From Physcia stellaris (lineage: Eukaryota; Ascomycota; Lecanoromycetes; Caliciales; Physciaceae): a stretch of DNA of 64,000 nt. Where the stretch lies: assembly GCA_018902385.1 (NCBI GenBank), contig JABSSW010000007.1, positions 372,001 through 436,000 of the forward strand. Reading direction: 5' to 3'. Numbering within the stretch: position 1 is the stretch's first letter; every line of letters begins with the position of its first letter. Made by a program: the position numbers and the translations under genes. Below, piece by piece: positions 55,194-64,000 of the stretch. The notes below the pieces were generated by a model, which worked only from the letters and a program-made list of their open reading frames with translations, was not told where the DNA came from and ran no database searches.

Positions 55194-56669
55194 ATGAAGA
55201 CCTCAACAGCCGCCCTCTTTACACTTGGACTAATCACTACCACTTCTTCAGCGCTTCAGCTTGCACCCAGAGGCAATGGCCCGCCAAGCGTCGTCGGTAT
55301 CAACATCAATAGAAAGCATGTGGCAAATCCAGTAAAGCGAGACCAAATACGACGAAGACAGACACAGACAGTTTCACAAACACTCGACAATGAAGAAACA
55401 CTTTACTTTGCGAATGTCTCCCTCGGCACGCCTGGCCAGAAATTGAGGCTACACATCGACACAGGTAGCAGCGATCTGTGGACAAACTCTGCACACTCAC
55501 AACTCTGCCAAAGCCGCCACGACCCATGTTCGGTCTCAGGCACCTATGACCCGGATCAATCATCGACGTCCAAATTAATATCAAGTGACTTTAATATTTC
55601 TTACGTGGATGGTTCGGGCGCGCTAGGAGAATATAGGTCGGACACACTGCAAATTGGAGAAGCAAAACTCGAGAACCTGCAGTTTGGGCTTGGCTTGGAT
55701 TCCTCGTCTCCGGAGGGTATATTGGGTATTGGCTACCCGGTCAACGAGGTCCAGGTCAATCGAAATCAGAAGCAGGCGTACTCCAATGTCCCACAAGCCA
55801 TGGTTGACGCTGGGATGATTCAGTCTTCCGCCTATAGCTTATGGCTCGACGACTTAGAATCAAGCACAGGCTCCATCCTCTTTGGCGGCATCGATACGGA
55901 GAAATTCGAGGGCGAGCTGGAAACACTCCCGATCCAAGCAGAATTCGGACAGTTCGCGGAATTCCTGATCACCCTAAGCGGAGTCTCCCTTACCCAAAAC
56001 GGCGATACACAAGATTTCAAGAACGCCGATCTACCGACGCCGGTCCTTCTAGACTCCGGCAGCAGCTTGACCTACCTCCCAGACAGTGTCGCCCAAGACA
56101 TCTACACCGCCCTAAAAGTATCCTATGACGCCGGAGAAGGCGCCGCCTACTGTGACTGCCGCCTCGCAGACACAAACGACACACTGGACTTTACATTCAC
56201 CTCCCCCAAAATCTCAGTCCCTATGAGAGAGCTCGCCATCAACCCCGGCCCACAAATGGATGGCACCTACCCCACCTTCGACGACGGCACTCCGCTCTGC
56301 ATCTTCGGCATTTCCCCCGCTGAAGGCACCACCGCCGTCTTGGGTGATACCTTCATCCGGTCCTCCTACCTCGTGTACGATCTCGCGAACAACGAAATCT
56401 CGATCGCCCAGACGGATTTCAATGCCACGAAGAGCAACGTCATCGAAATCGGCACAGGGAAGGAGGCTGTTCCGAGCGCGTCTGCAGTGGCCGATCCGGT
56501 AGAAGCACAGGTCAGCGAGACTGGCGGGGCGAGGCTGGGGGCGCCGACGGCGAGTGGGACGATCAACGGAGGGCAACCTAGGACGACGAGTGGTGCTGCG
56601 GCGAAGGTGGTATCGTTGGGCGGTTTATTGGCAATGGGTGGTGTCATGGTGGCATCTGCGTTTGTTTAG
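55194..56669 (+). CDS. GPI-anchored aspartic protease (yapsin type)
   Basis: This is an intronless gene of 491 residues from the ATG at 55194, chosen because a clear signal peptide (MKTSTAALFTLGLITTTSSA) starts there. A propeptide ending in basic residues (DQIRRRQ) precedes the mature pepsin fold. The two catalytic motifs are LHIDTGSSDLW and VLLDSGSSLTYLP; YVDGSGALGEY is the flap, with YVDGSGA where yapsins carry Y.DGS.A.G. An FGISPAEGTTAVLGDTFIRS block completes the second lobe. The last 60 residues are Gly/Ala/Thr-rich and end in a hydrophobic helix (VSLGGLLAMGGVMVASAFV), a GPI signal. It probably acts at the cell surface on wall or secreted proteins. Confidence 0.93.
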   Translation: MKTSTAALFTLGLITTTSSALQLAPRGNGPPSVVGININRKHVANPVKRDQIRRRQTQTVSQTLDNEETLYFANVSLGTPGQKLRLHIDTGSSDLWTNSAHSQLCQSRHDPCSVSGTYDPDQSSTSKLISSDFNISYVDGSGALGEYRSDTLQIGEAKLENLQFGLGLDSSSPEGILGIGYPVNEVQVNRNQKQAYSNVPQAMVDAGMIQSSAYSLWLDDLESSTGSILFGGIDTEKFEGELETLPIQAEFGQFAEFLITLSGVSLTQNGDTQDFKNADLPTPVLLDSGSSLTYLPDSVAQDIYTALKVSYDAGEGAAYCDCRLADTNDTLDFTFTSPKISVPMRELAINPGPQMDGTYPTFDDGTPLCIFGISPAEGTTAVLGDTFIRSSYLVYDLANNEISIAQTDFNATKSNVIEIGTGKEAVPSASAVADPVEAQVSETGGARLGAPTASGTINGGQPRTTSGAAAKVVSLGGLLAMGGVMVASAFV

Positions 56670-57190
56670 ACTGGAACGGAGATTTGGGTTTTATGCATAG
56701 CGTGGTGGGGGTATGGAAATGCATCATGAACAGGGCATGCATCTTCGGAGTAGCATTCCATGGCGTTGTGTGTTGATTTGAAATAGAGGGTGCACTTCCT
56801 GAAAAGGATGAGAGTATCAAGCTCCATGGACCTGGAATTGACAAGCGATGAGAGGAAGAGACATTTAGGGTGTCCCTTGAATACTCCTGAGTGGAGCAAC
56901 TTCTCACACATAGAGGACTAATTGTTAGAGGGATACTCCCATGATGAAGTCATCAGTCATGGGCAACGCCACTTCAAACAAGGTATCTCGGTATCATCTA
57001 ACGTCACGAATTGAGATCTTTGTGCAAAGCCCAGTCTCGTTCGCGCCACACCTGTCATAGCCGTGGCGCATCGATGACTGGCGATCTTCAACCGTAATAC
57101 ACTCCCTTACCACGCATTTATATCATTCCATTCCATCTGACACCCTACCCTGAATCTCACTATACGACCTTTCGCAATTAGTGAGAAAGC
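56670..57190. other. Intergenic between protease and cupin
   Basis: About 520 bp with 3' and 5' flanks only; no gene is supported. Confidence 0.4.
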
Positions 57191-57816
57191 ATGGCATCCC
57201 GCAAAGCAGACGAAGCCAAAGTCCGCGACTGGGGCTTCAAGCACGTCTTTACTTGGACTGATGGCCCGTTCGTGGTTTACCCCTGTTTCCATAGCCATCA
57301 TTGCTCGTCGTTCTTTGTGAACGAGGTTTTGGCTGGTTGATTTGTGATATTCCGTCCTATGATTGCTTTCCTACTGTACTCTCCTAGTTTGCATATCCCT
57401 TTTTTCATTGTCAATTAGCACTCCTTTCTCCATACATCCCCTCCTCCCTCCTCTCCCCATAACCCTCTCCCCCCTGCCCTCCTCTCCATCTCCATTCCCA
57501 ATTCCCAAATCTAACCTGGAGAACCAGAAACGCCTACTACCCCCCGCACAAACACACCAGCCTCACCACGCATCTCATCCGGCGCGGCACGCTCACGATC
57601 CGCTACCCCGATGACGGAGAACCGGGGAAGGAGACCTTCGGGGTGGGTGCCAGGGTTGATGTTGGGGCGGGGAGGAGGCATGAGGTATTCTCCCCCTCCT
57701 TTTTTTGTGGGGATTTTTGGGGAGGGGATTGTTGGGGAATGGGAGTTGGCTAATGCTGAGGATTATAGGTATGGATGGGCGATGAGGGGTGCGAGTATGT
57801 TATTGGGGAGATGTGA
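57191..57816 (+). CDS. Small cupin-domain protein
   Basis: Three exons (57191-57267, 57528-57684, 57769-57816) close to 93 residues, a compact single cupin barrel. Splicing joins HVFTWTDGP to NAYYPPHKHTSLTTHLI, which carries the HxH metal pair, followed by RRGTLTIRYPDD and a second motif VGARVDVGAGRRHEVWMG. The end is CEYVIGEM. The first intron (57268-57527) is long and CT-rich with an unremarkable GTTCGT donor. Small fungal cupins of this shape are common and uncharacterised; metal binding is plausible, an enzymatic role is not shown. This is the last normal-composition gene before the AT-rich block. Confidence 0.82.
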
Positions 57817-57819
57817 GAG

Positions 57820-58110
57820 GTTGGATGGTGCGAGAATGGGAGGATGGGAGGATGGATGGCTGGGTGGGTGGGTGAGGGGGAGTTGGAGTAGCTCCCGGAT
57901 GCGGAAGAGAGGGGAGGTCATTACGATGTCAATGGTTGGGTTTCAGGGTGGGAATATCGGAGAATTGGTTTTGGGAGTTATTGTTGACGGGTTGAAGGTA
58001 CCTTAGGGTAGAAGAATCCACCCGGTAACCGGACAAACTCAGTAACCGGACAGTCTAGGGTTGACAGGTGCCTTTCTAGGGTTAGGGTGAGACGCTACGT
58101 GGTCAATAGG
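57820..58110 (+). other. Boundary segment: G-rich run, short repeats, TTAGGG motif
   Basis: At 57836-57880 the + strand has repeated GGGAGGAT, GGATGGAT and GGGTGGGT units, able to form a G-quadruplex. At about 58022-58052 the word GTAACCGGACA occurs twice, 20 bp apart. At about 58060-58092 CTAGGGTT occurs twice, the second time as CTAGGGTTAGGG, two fungal telomere-type units. It lies just before the composition drops to AT-rich. Confidence 0.5.
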
Positions 58111-58479
58111 GGTTTTCAGACCACTTTTCGAAATAGTTGAAGATCTGCAACTGAACTTCCTGAAGTAATGTAAGATGTGAATGTTGGTGTGAAACCTCCC
58201 GAGCAAAATGTGAAAGATGTGGAAATTGATCAATTGAATATCACATCATCGACCGCTTAGTTGATATTCGTTTTAATTGTCTACTGTAAAAATGACATCA
58301 TTCTGCACCGTGAAGTCGTTAATTTTCGATTCTAACACCTCGTCGATTTTTTTTTCTTTTGAATCAATTTTCGTTTTCTTGTTAAATTTCATAATCTCGT
58401 GATGTTTCGAATCAGCGATCGTAAACGCTACGTAAAAAATTTGTGAATTTTGTGATTAATCAGTGCGACCATCACTTGA

Positions 58480-59480
58480 AGAACATTACAAATTTCGAAA
58501 TCGTTGAGCGCTTGATCATTGCTTCGACATTTGAAAAGCAACGATATATCGAATCAAAACGAGTGTTTATCGACAAATCGAATTGAATTTCAATTATTTT
58601 ATTCATTTATTCGAAAACACGTTTTCGAATATAAATCAAATGAACAAATGCACGTTTGAAAAAATGATTGAAATACTCAACAACGATTTCATATTTCATA
58701 ACGAATCGACGTGCGAGCAAGTTTTTTTGAATGAACAATTACATTTGATTTTATTCAAACTCGATAATGCAAACGAAAAAATAAACTTCGTGAAATTCGC
58801 GATTACGTGAAATATATCGAAAAATCACGTTTACAATTGCATTCGACGAATAATTTTGATTTTTTTCAATTTGAAAAAACGTTATACTACTTGATCGAAC
58901 GAAAAAAAAAACACGAAAACATGAAAAATGACAATCGTGTCGATTTTATTGATTGTGTAAAAAAATCGATAACATCGATATCATATTGAATCAAAAATCG
59001 TTTGACGAATATTTCGACGAAATGTTTTGAAACAAAAAAATACGTCATGAATTTATGTGCAATTTGCGATTTCTCGAAAAAATTCACATATATATACACG
59101 AACTGATCGAATTCGCAACACGATTCGCGTGTTTTCAAATCAATTTATATATTCAAACATTCAAACGAATATTTTCTCGAAAATCAATATTTGATGAACG
59201 ATTCGATTTATTTAACAACGTCGCAAATGATCACATCGTATATTGTTTTCGAACGAAAAATTTCAAAAAACGCGCGTTTCAACAAATTATTGTTTAACAT
59301 TCGTATCGATATAAAACACGTTTTCGAAATGTTGAAAAAACGTTGAATTAATTTGACGAACTTGAAATTGATTTTACGAAATCGAAAACAATATACGTAT
59401 GTTTGTCGATGAATCGTTGTTTGCGCGATTTTGCACAACATTTTTCTGAAATTGAACGATACATGAAAAAAAAAACGACT
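58480..59480 (+). mobile_element. PIF/Harbinger-type DDE transposase relic
   Basis: Broken frames on the + strand retain the layout of fungal Harbinger-like (DDE_Tnp_4) proteins: CTFEKMIEILNNDFIFHNES and the following EQLHLILFKLDN (helical N-domain), then FEKTLYYLIERKKK, then VDFIDCVKKSITSIS where families have the first catalytic Asp in a FVDC.G..DGT context, and YVMNLCAICDFSKKFTYIY where the Y..N.qaicD segment with the second Asp stands. Several stops and at least one frame change break it. No terminal inverted repeats were found by eye. Confidence 0.55.
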
Positions 59481-60404
59481 GATGAAACGAAAACGAAAAA
59501 AAAAAACATAATCAAAAACTGATGAAATTCAACAGCATTTAAAAAAATTGAATTTAAAAAAACGTAAACATTTGAAAATCATCGTGTTAAAAACGAAAAA
59601 AACATACGATTAAAACAAATGCGATCGAAAATAATCACAATTTTATCATACAAAACACTGCATGTTTTCTGTATATTCTGTCAAAAACGTAAATGCGAAA
59701 TTCGATGTTTAAACGTTGAAATGCGAAAAACGATGCATTTTTCATCAAACGCGAATTTTTTGATTTCAAAACATCATCATACATCAAACGAGATATTTTA
59801 TTTTTTTTGATATGATGTTTTGCTTAATTAAACGTATTTTATGCTAATATTTTATTAGTTTTGATTAAAATATCAATTCGAAATCTCGAAAAATGAAATC
59901 ATGTATCGATTTTGAAAATTTCGATTTCGACGTTTTCGAATTTAATGAATAAATCAAAAAACAAAAAACAATTTGTATGACAAAATTGCAATTATTTTTG
60001 ACGATTTTGATAACAATAATCAAAATTCGTCGTTTGTATCGATTTTCATATTGCTTTTCACTTTTTTTTTTTGTTGTTGTTTCAGAATTTTCAACTGTAT
60101 TTGCAATTGTAAAATACGTTTTGATTTTGCATCATGAATTGTTCATGTCGTTGTTGATCGATTGTTTTTTTACGAATTTGAAAACGACGATTTTCGACGT
60201 CTGTATTCATACGATGCATACGTTTCATCATTTCGCGTTTTGTTTGTTTAATTTTCATGATCTTTGTTTCAACAAACGCTTTTGATATACTTTTTGATTT
60301 CGATGATTTTTTCGTTTTTTTTTTCAATTTTAATCTCGTTTTCGAAATCGATATTCACAATAATTTTCGTTTTTTTTGTTTTCGCTTTTTCACGAACTCG
60401 TTCA

Positions 60405-60566
60405 TCGAAATTGCGAAAATTGCTGACTTCGAAATCGCAAAAATTGCTGATTTCTGAATCGCAAAAATTGTTAATTTCTGAATCGCAAAAATTGTTGACT
60501 TTTGAATCGCAAAAATTGCTGATTTTTGAATCGCAAAAATTGTTGATTTTTGAATCGCAAAAATTG
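60405..60566. repeat. 24-bp tandem repeat, about six units
   Basis: The unit is close to TTTTTGAATCGCAAAAATTG plus four variable bases (GCTG, GTTG, GTTA), repeated about six times with few changes, starting from a diverged unit with AAATCGCAAAAATTGC. On the minus strand it would read as an eight-residue repeat QQFLRFKN. Units are more alike than expected in such mutated DNA, so the expansion is probably recent. Confidence 0.8.
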
Positions 60567-62836
60567 ATGTTTTACGATTTTCGAAACTGAAATTTTCGAA
60601 TTCGCAATTTTGATAAAAACTGAAAATTTCGATCGTGTTGCGATCTTTGCAAATAACGAATGAAAACGTACAATGAAATCAGCAACGAAATCAGATAAAT
60701 TTTGAATCGATACATCAATTGATTTGACTTTTGCAATGATATCATTCATTTCGAAAAAAATCGTCGTTCGAATCGTTGAGAAAATTCGTGTAAAATTTTT
60801 GAATAAACTCGTTGTCGAAAATTTTTCATTCACACGTTTCTCAAAATTTCTCAGCGAATTCTCGATTGATTTGTTAAATCGAATCGTGAAAAATTTTGAT
60901 TTGAATAATTCATTTTCGTTTGTAATATCATCATCGTTTTCGACGATTTTATCGATTGTTGATCAGTTTTTTTCTTGTTTCGTTTTCGCTTTTATTTTTT
61001 CTTTTTCATTTTTTTGTTTTTCGTTATTCGTTGTTTCGTCGTCAACAACAACGAATTCGAACTCGATTTGAAAATTTCGCATTTGCGTTTCGATTTCAAT
61101 TTTCGCCGACAATTGTGATTGTTGTGATTGTTATGTGAAAATCAAATCGATACGAATTGATTTGCTCGTTTCGAAAATTATTGAAAAAATGTTCGTAAAT
61201 AAATCGAAACAAATGAAATCGTAAATGTAATATCAAAAACACATATTGAGCATTCGTGATTCAATCGTTAATGTTTTTGCGATATGTTTTTCATTTTCAA
61301 ACGAATATTTGTGCTCGTTGACATCAAAATTTCAACTCGTGAATTCAATTTTTTCGCGTATGTTTTGATATTTGATATACATGTTTTTCAATTTGTTCAA
61401 AATTTTCGAAATCGTGATTTCGAAATTCATTTCGATAATAGCGATTTTCTCGAAACATTTTTTAACAATTTTCGTTTTATCGTCTTTGACGAAATCACAT
61501 CAATTGAAAAATATTGTTGTTTTTGACTTTTTCGAATTCGATATGAATACAACGAATCAATGAACGAAAATTATTTTTTTTTTTTCAACAATCATCTGAT
61601 TTTGAATTTCTGAATCATTTTGTTTTGAAATCTGAAATGCAATAAAAAATCGAATCGAACAACGCGTTCTAAAAAATAAACAGTCGATTATTTGCATGCA
61701 TGTAAAAATCACACGCTAATTTAATTAGTGCAAAAATGTAAAACATTTGAACATCAAAAATGTATAACAGAAACAATAATATGATTAAATTAATAATTGC
61801 AAAATTAATTATTTTTCAAATTTGTCATTATATCAACGTTTTGATCAAACAATTGTACGAATTTTTGAATTTTTGCGCATGAATATCAATGCGCTAATCA
61901 TTATGCGATTCGTGTTGTTGATATAATGAAATTGATCGTTTCTTGATATAATCGATTCGATGTTTCGAATTTGCATAATTTGAATTTTTGACAGTCGAAA
62001 TGCGATTCGCATTTTTTGCAAATTTTGAATTTTGAATTTTTACACGCGTTTTCTTCTAAAAATCGAAATTTTTGAAATAACAATATTCGATCAAATCATC
62101 TGTTGAATTAATTGTTGAATAATTAAATTTGTGCGCATATATTATATTCATCAAATTTGAAAAATCGTTGTGATCGCGATTTTCGCATTCAGAAATTTTA
62201 TGATTTGAAAAATCATTGTGATCGTGATTTTCGCATCGAATATTTTGTCATTCTTTTCGATTTTTAGTCAATTTGCGTTAAAAATCTGAAAATCATCTTC
62301 GTGAATGATTCAAAAAAAACATGATTTGATGATTCAACTGTTTGTTGTTTTCAATATCGAAAATTTGACTTCGTATCATTCACGATTTTCGATATGATGA
62401 TTGACAACTAATTGAATGACAATGAAATTTGAATTTGAATCAATTTATATTTTTTTATTTTTTATTTTTTTGTTTCGTATATCGAAATCGTTAAACGCGA
62501 TCGCATTGCATATATTAGATTTCGAAATTTTTTTCACATTCACAATATTCAACGTTCAATTAAATCAAACAACAATTTCTGAAGATGTTTTTGACACGAT
62601 TCAATTTTTCATGCGTCGTAAATTTTTGACAATAAACAGCATCGAATTAATGATTTTGTTTTTTGATCAATTGTTTCAACAAAAAAATTGCATTTATTTG
62701 ACGTCGAACACGTCGTTTGTTTGTCAATTTGTTGACATCGTTTTTTTTTCGAATTTTTCGTATGAAAATTTCGTAACATATTTTTTAAATGTTTGATCAT
62801 CGATATTGATTTTCAAATGCGTTTTTCATAATTTTT

Positions 62837-64000
62837 TCAACGAATAAAATAGTAAAAATTTGATTCGTTGTATGACTTTTTCGAAATTTGATTTTCTTTG
62901 AAAATTTTATTATTTTTTATTGTTTCGACGTCATATATCTCATTTGTTGTTTCGTTTTTTTCAATGTCAATGTCATCAGATTGATATGTGAATTTTAGCG
63001 AAATTCTTTTTTTTTTTTTAGTTTTAATTTCTTTCAAAAGTGATACATGAAAAACGTTATGAATTCGTCAACGTTTGAATATATCTATGCGATAAATTTG
63101 ATTTTTTATTTCTTTGAATATTTTGAATGATTCGAAAAATTTTCATTCGAATTTTTTATTACGTTTGATGCGAATATTTTTGTCGTTAACATTGACATAA
63201 TTGTCGATTTTGAATTTTTGAATTTTTGTTTTGACATTTTTATACTTGATTTGTTGTTTCTGAACATAAATCAAATTCGTTTTGAGCACGTTCATCAATT
63301 TCGTCAACTTTTTGACATGTTTATTGACAAATTTGAATTTAACTTTAAAATTTGCAAAATTTTCGAACGATATTTTTGAAATATATTTTTGCATAATTTC
63401 GAACGAAAACATTTGCGTTGAAACATGTTTGATATTATTATACGCAAATTTCGTCAACGAAAACAATTTAATTCAATTGTTTTGTTCGAAATTGACGAAT
63501 AATCGAAAATATTGTTTCAATATATTATTTTGTCGTTTTGTTTGTTCGTTCGTTTGTGAATAATATGTTGTCGACATTCGCAATTTTATTCGAAATATAT
63601 AACACAACGCATCATGATATTTAAACGTGAAAATTGAATTTCGATTTGTTGTTATTGATGAAAAAAATTCATGAAATTTTATTATTTCGCGTATCAATAT
63701 TTCGACGAGATTTTTCGCATTCATTGTTTTCGTGACAAAAATGTAATGTGTTATTTTTGTTAATTTATTCATTACAACAAATATCGAATCATATATTGTT
63801 TCGTTTCATATTTTATTTTCGAACAAATTTGTGACGAAATTCATTGTAAAATCAATTCATTTGAATTCGAATATAAAAAAAAAAAAATTTTTCATATGAT
63901 TTATGACGAAATGTCTTGTTTCGTTTGCAAATGATGCACGTTTCGCAATATTTCTTGATTTGTGTTCGCATGTTGAAATCGTGCTCGATGTTTTGTTGAT
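62837..64000 (-). mobile_element. Ty3/gypsy retrotransposon integrase relic, 3' part
   Basis: Read on the minus strand from the window edge: a zinc-binding remnant (YCETCIICKRNKTFRHKSY), the integrase core (YDSIFVVMNKLTK; FVTKTMNAKNLVEILI; SSITTNRNSIFTFKYH; TYYSQTNEQTKRQNNILKQY) and a post-core block (LTKFAYNNIKHVSTQM). The order is that of fungal Ty3/gypsy elements. The three acidic catalytic positions are changed: MDF to MNF near 63840, the Asp of the .D.GS.F motif to Asn near 63640, and the Glu of GQTER to Lys near 63545. Stops also interrupt the frame. The element continues beyond the window; its LTR on the left was not located. Confidence 0.75.

Larger units (their letters stand above)
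58261..64000. other. AT-rich block of mutated transposons
   Basis: From about 58.26 kb (fully from about 58.35 kb) to the window end the DNA is dominated by A and T and has no intact gene. In lines sampled across the block, CC and GG are nearly absent and CT/AG are rare, while CA/TG and CG remain common, so TTCGAA- and TCGA-like words abound. This points to systematic C-to-T change of a particular context rather than simple drift. Two transposon relics are listed separately. The stretches 59.5-60.1 and 60.6-62.8 kb hold only short, low-complexity frames and no identifiable element. Confidence 0.85.

Noticed and set aside
60091-60327. Lys/Arg-rich 78-codon minus-strand frame in the AT-rich block
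   Set aside because: Its composition is as expected from an AT-rich strand; it has no domain and lies in mutated DNA.
1-64000. CRISPR arrays, bacterial operons, rRNA genes
   Set aside because: None seen. Gene structure is eukaryotic, and the only regular short array is the 24-bp minisatellite without unique spacers.

Overview
The window is nuclear DNA of a filamentous ascomycete (Pezizomycotina). Nearly every gene has short introns (about 45-75 nt) with GTRNGT donors, CTAAY branch points and YAG acceptors. The core genes are fungal (MMM1, GDP-mannose transporter, KNR4/SMI1, ALE1, RCE1, RFC4), and an AT-rich block of mutated transposons fills the right end. I do not see enough to name a class or genus.

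Left part, about 1-29.5 kb: conserved housekeeping genes. In order: an F-box-like protein (-), MMM1 (-), GMT1/VRG4 (-) divergent from a PLP1-type phosducin-like protein (+), KNR4 (-), a 3.8 kb gene-poor stretch holding three diverged copies of a tRNA-headed SINE-like repeat, a dynamin-family GTPase (-), an HTD2-type dehydratase (-) divergent from ALE1 (+), a GPI-anchored serine-rich secreted protein (-), a large serine-rich membrane protein (-) divergent from RCE1 (+), a small zinc-ligand-rich acidic protein (+) and RFC4 (-). Reading frames close exactly across the splice junctions proposed for GMT1, PLP1, KNR4, dynamin, ALE1, the GPI protein, the serine-rich protein, RCE1 and RFC4.

Middle part, about 29.5-54 kb: accessory region. 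It has a secreted cysteine-rich protein, a carboxylesterase pseudogene with three stops that transitions can explain, an intact DHA1-type MFS transporter between diverged direct repeats, a CorA-like membrane protein, a fungal AAA ATPase, a kinase fused to a STAND/NACHT-like NTPase with a degenerate P-loop, a small orphan protein, a 5'-truncated ethanolamine-kinase-like gene and a fructosamine-3-kinase-like gene with a tandem duplication inside an intron. Gene spacing is wider here and decay is visible.

Right part: a GPI-anchored yapsin-type aspartic protease and a small cupin (55-57.8 kb), then a G-rich and telomere-motif-containing boundary, then from about 58.3 kb to the end a strongly AT-rich block. 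This block holds relics of a PIF/Harbinger-type transposase (+) and a Ty3/gypsy integrase (-) whose catalytic acidic residues have all been replaced. CpC/GpG is nearly absent and CpT/ApG strongly depleted there, while CpA and CpG persist, which is unlike textbook RIP. The most interesting leads are this mutation signature, the kinase-NTPase fusion and the SINE-like family.
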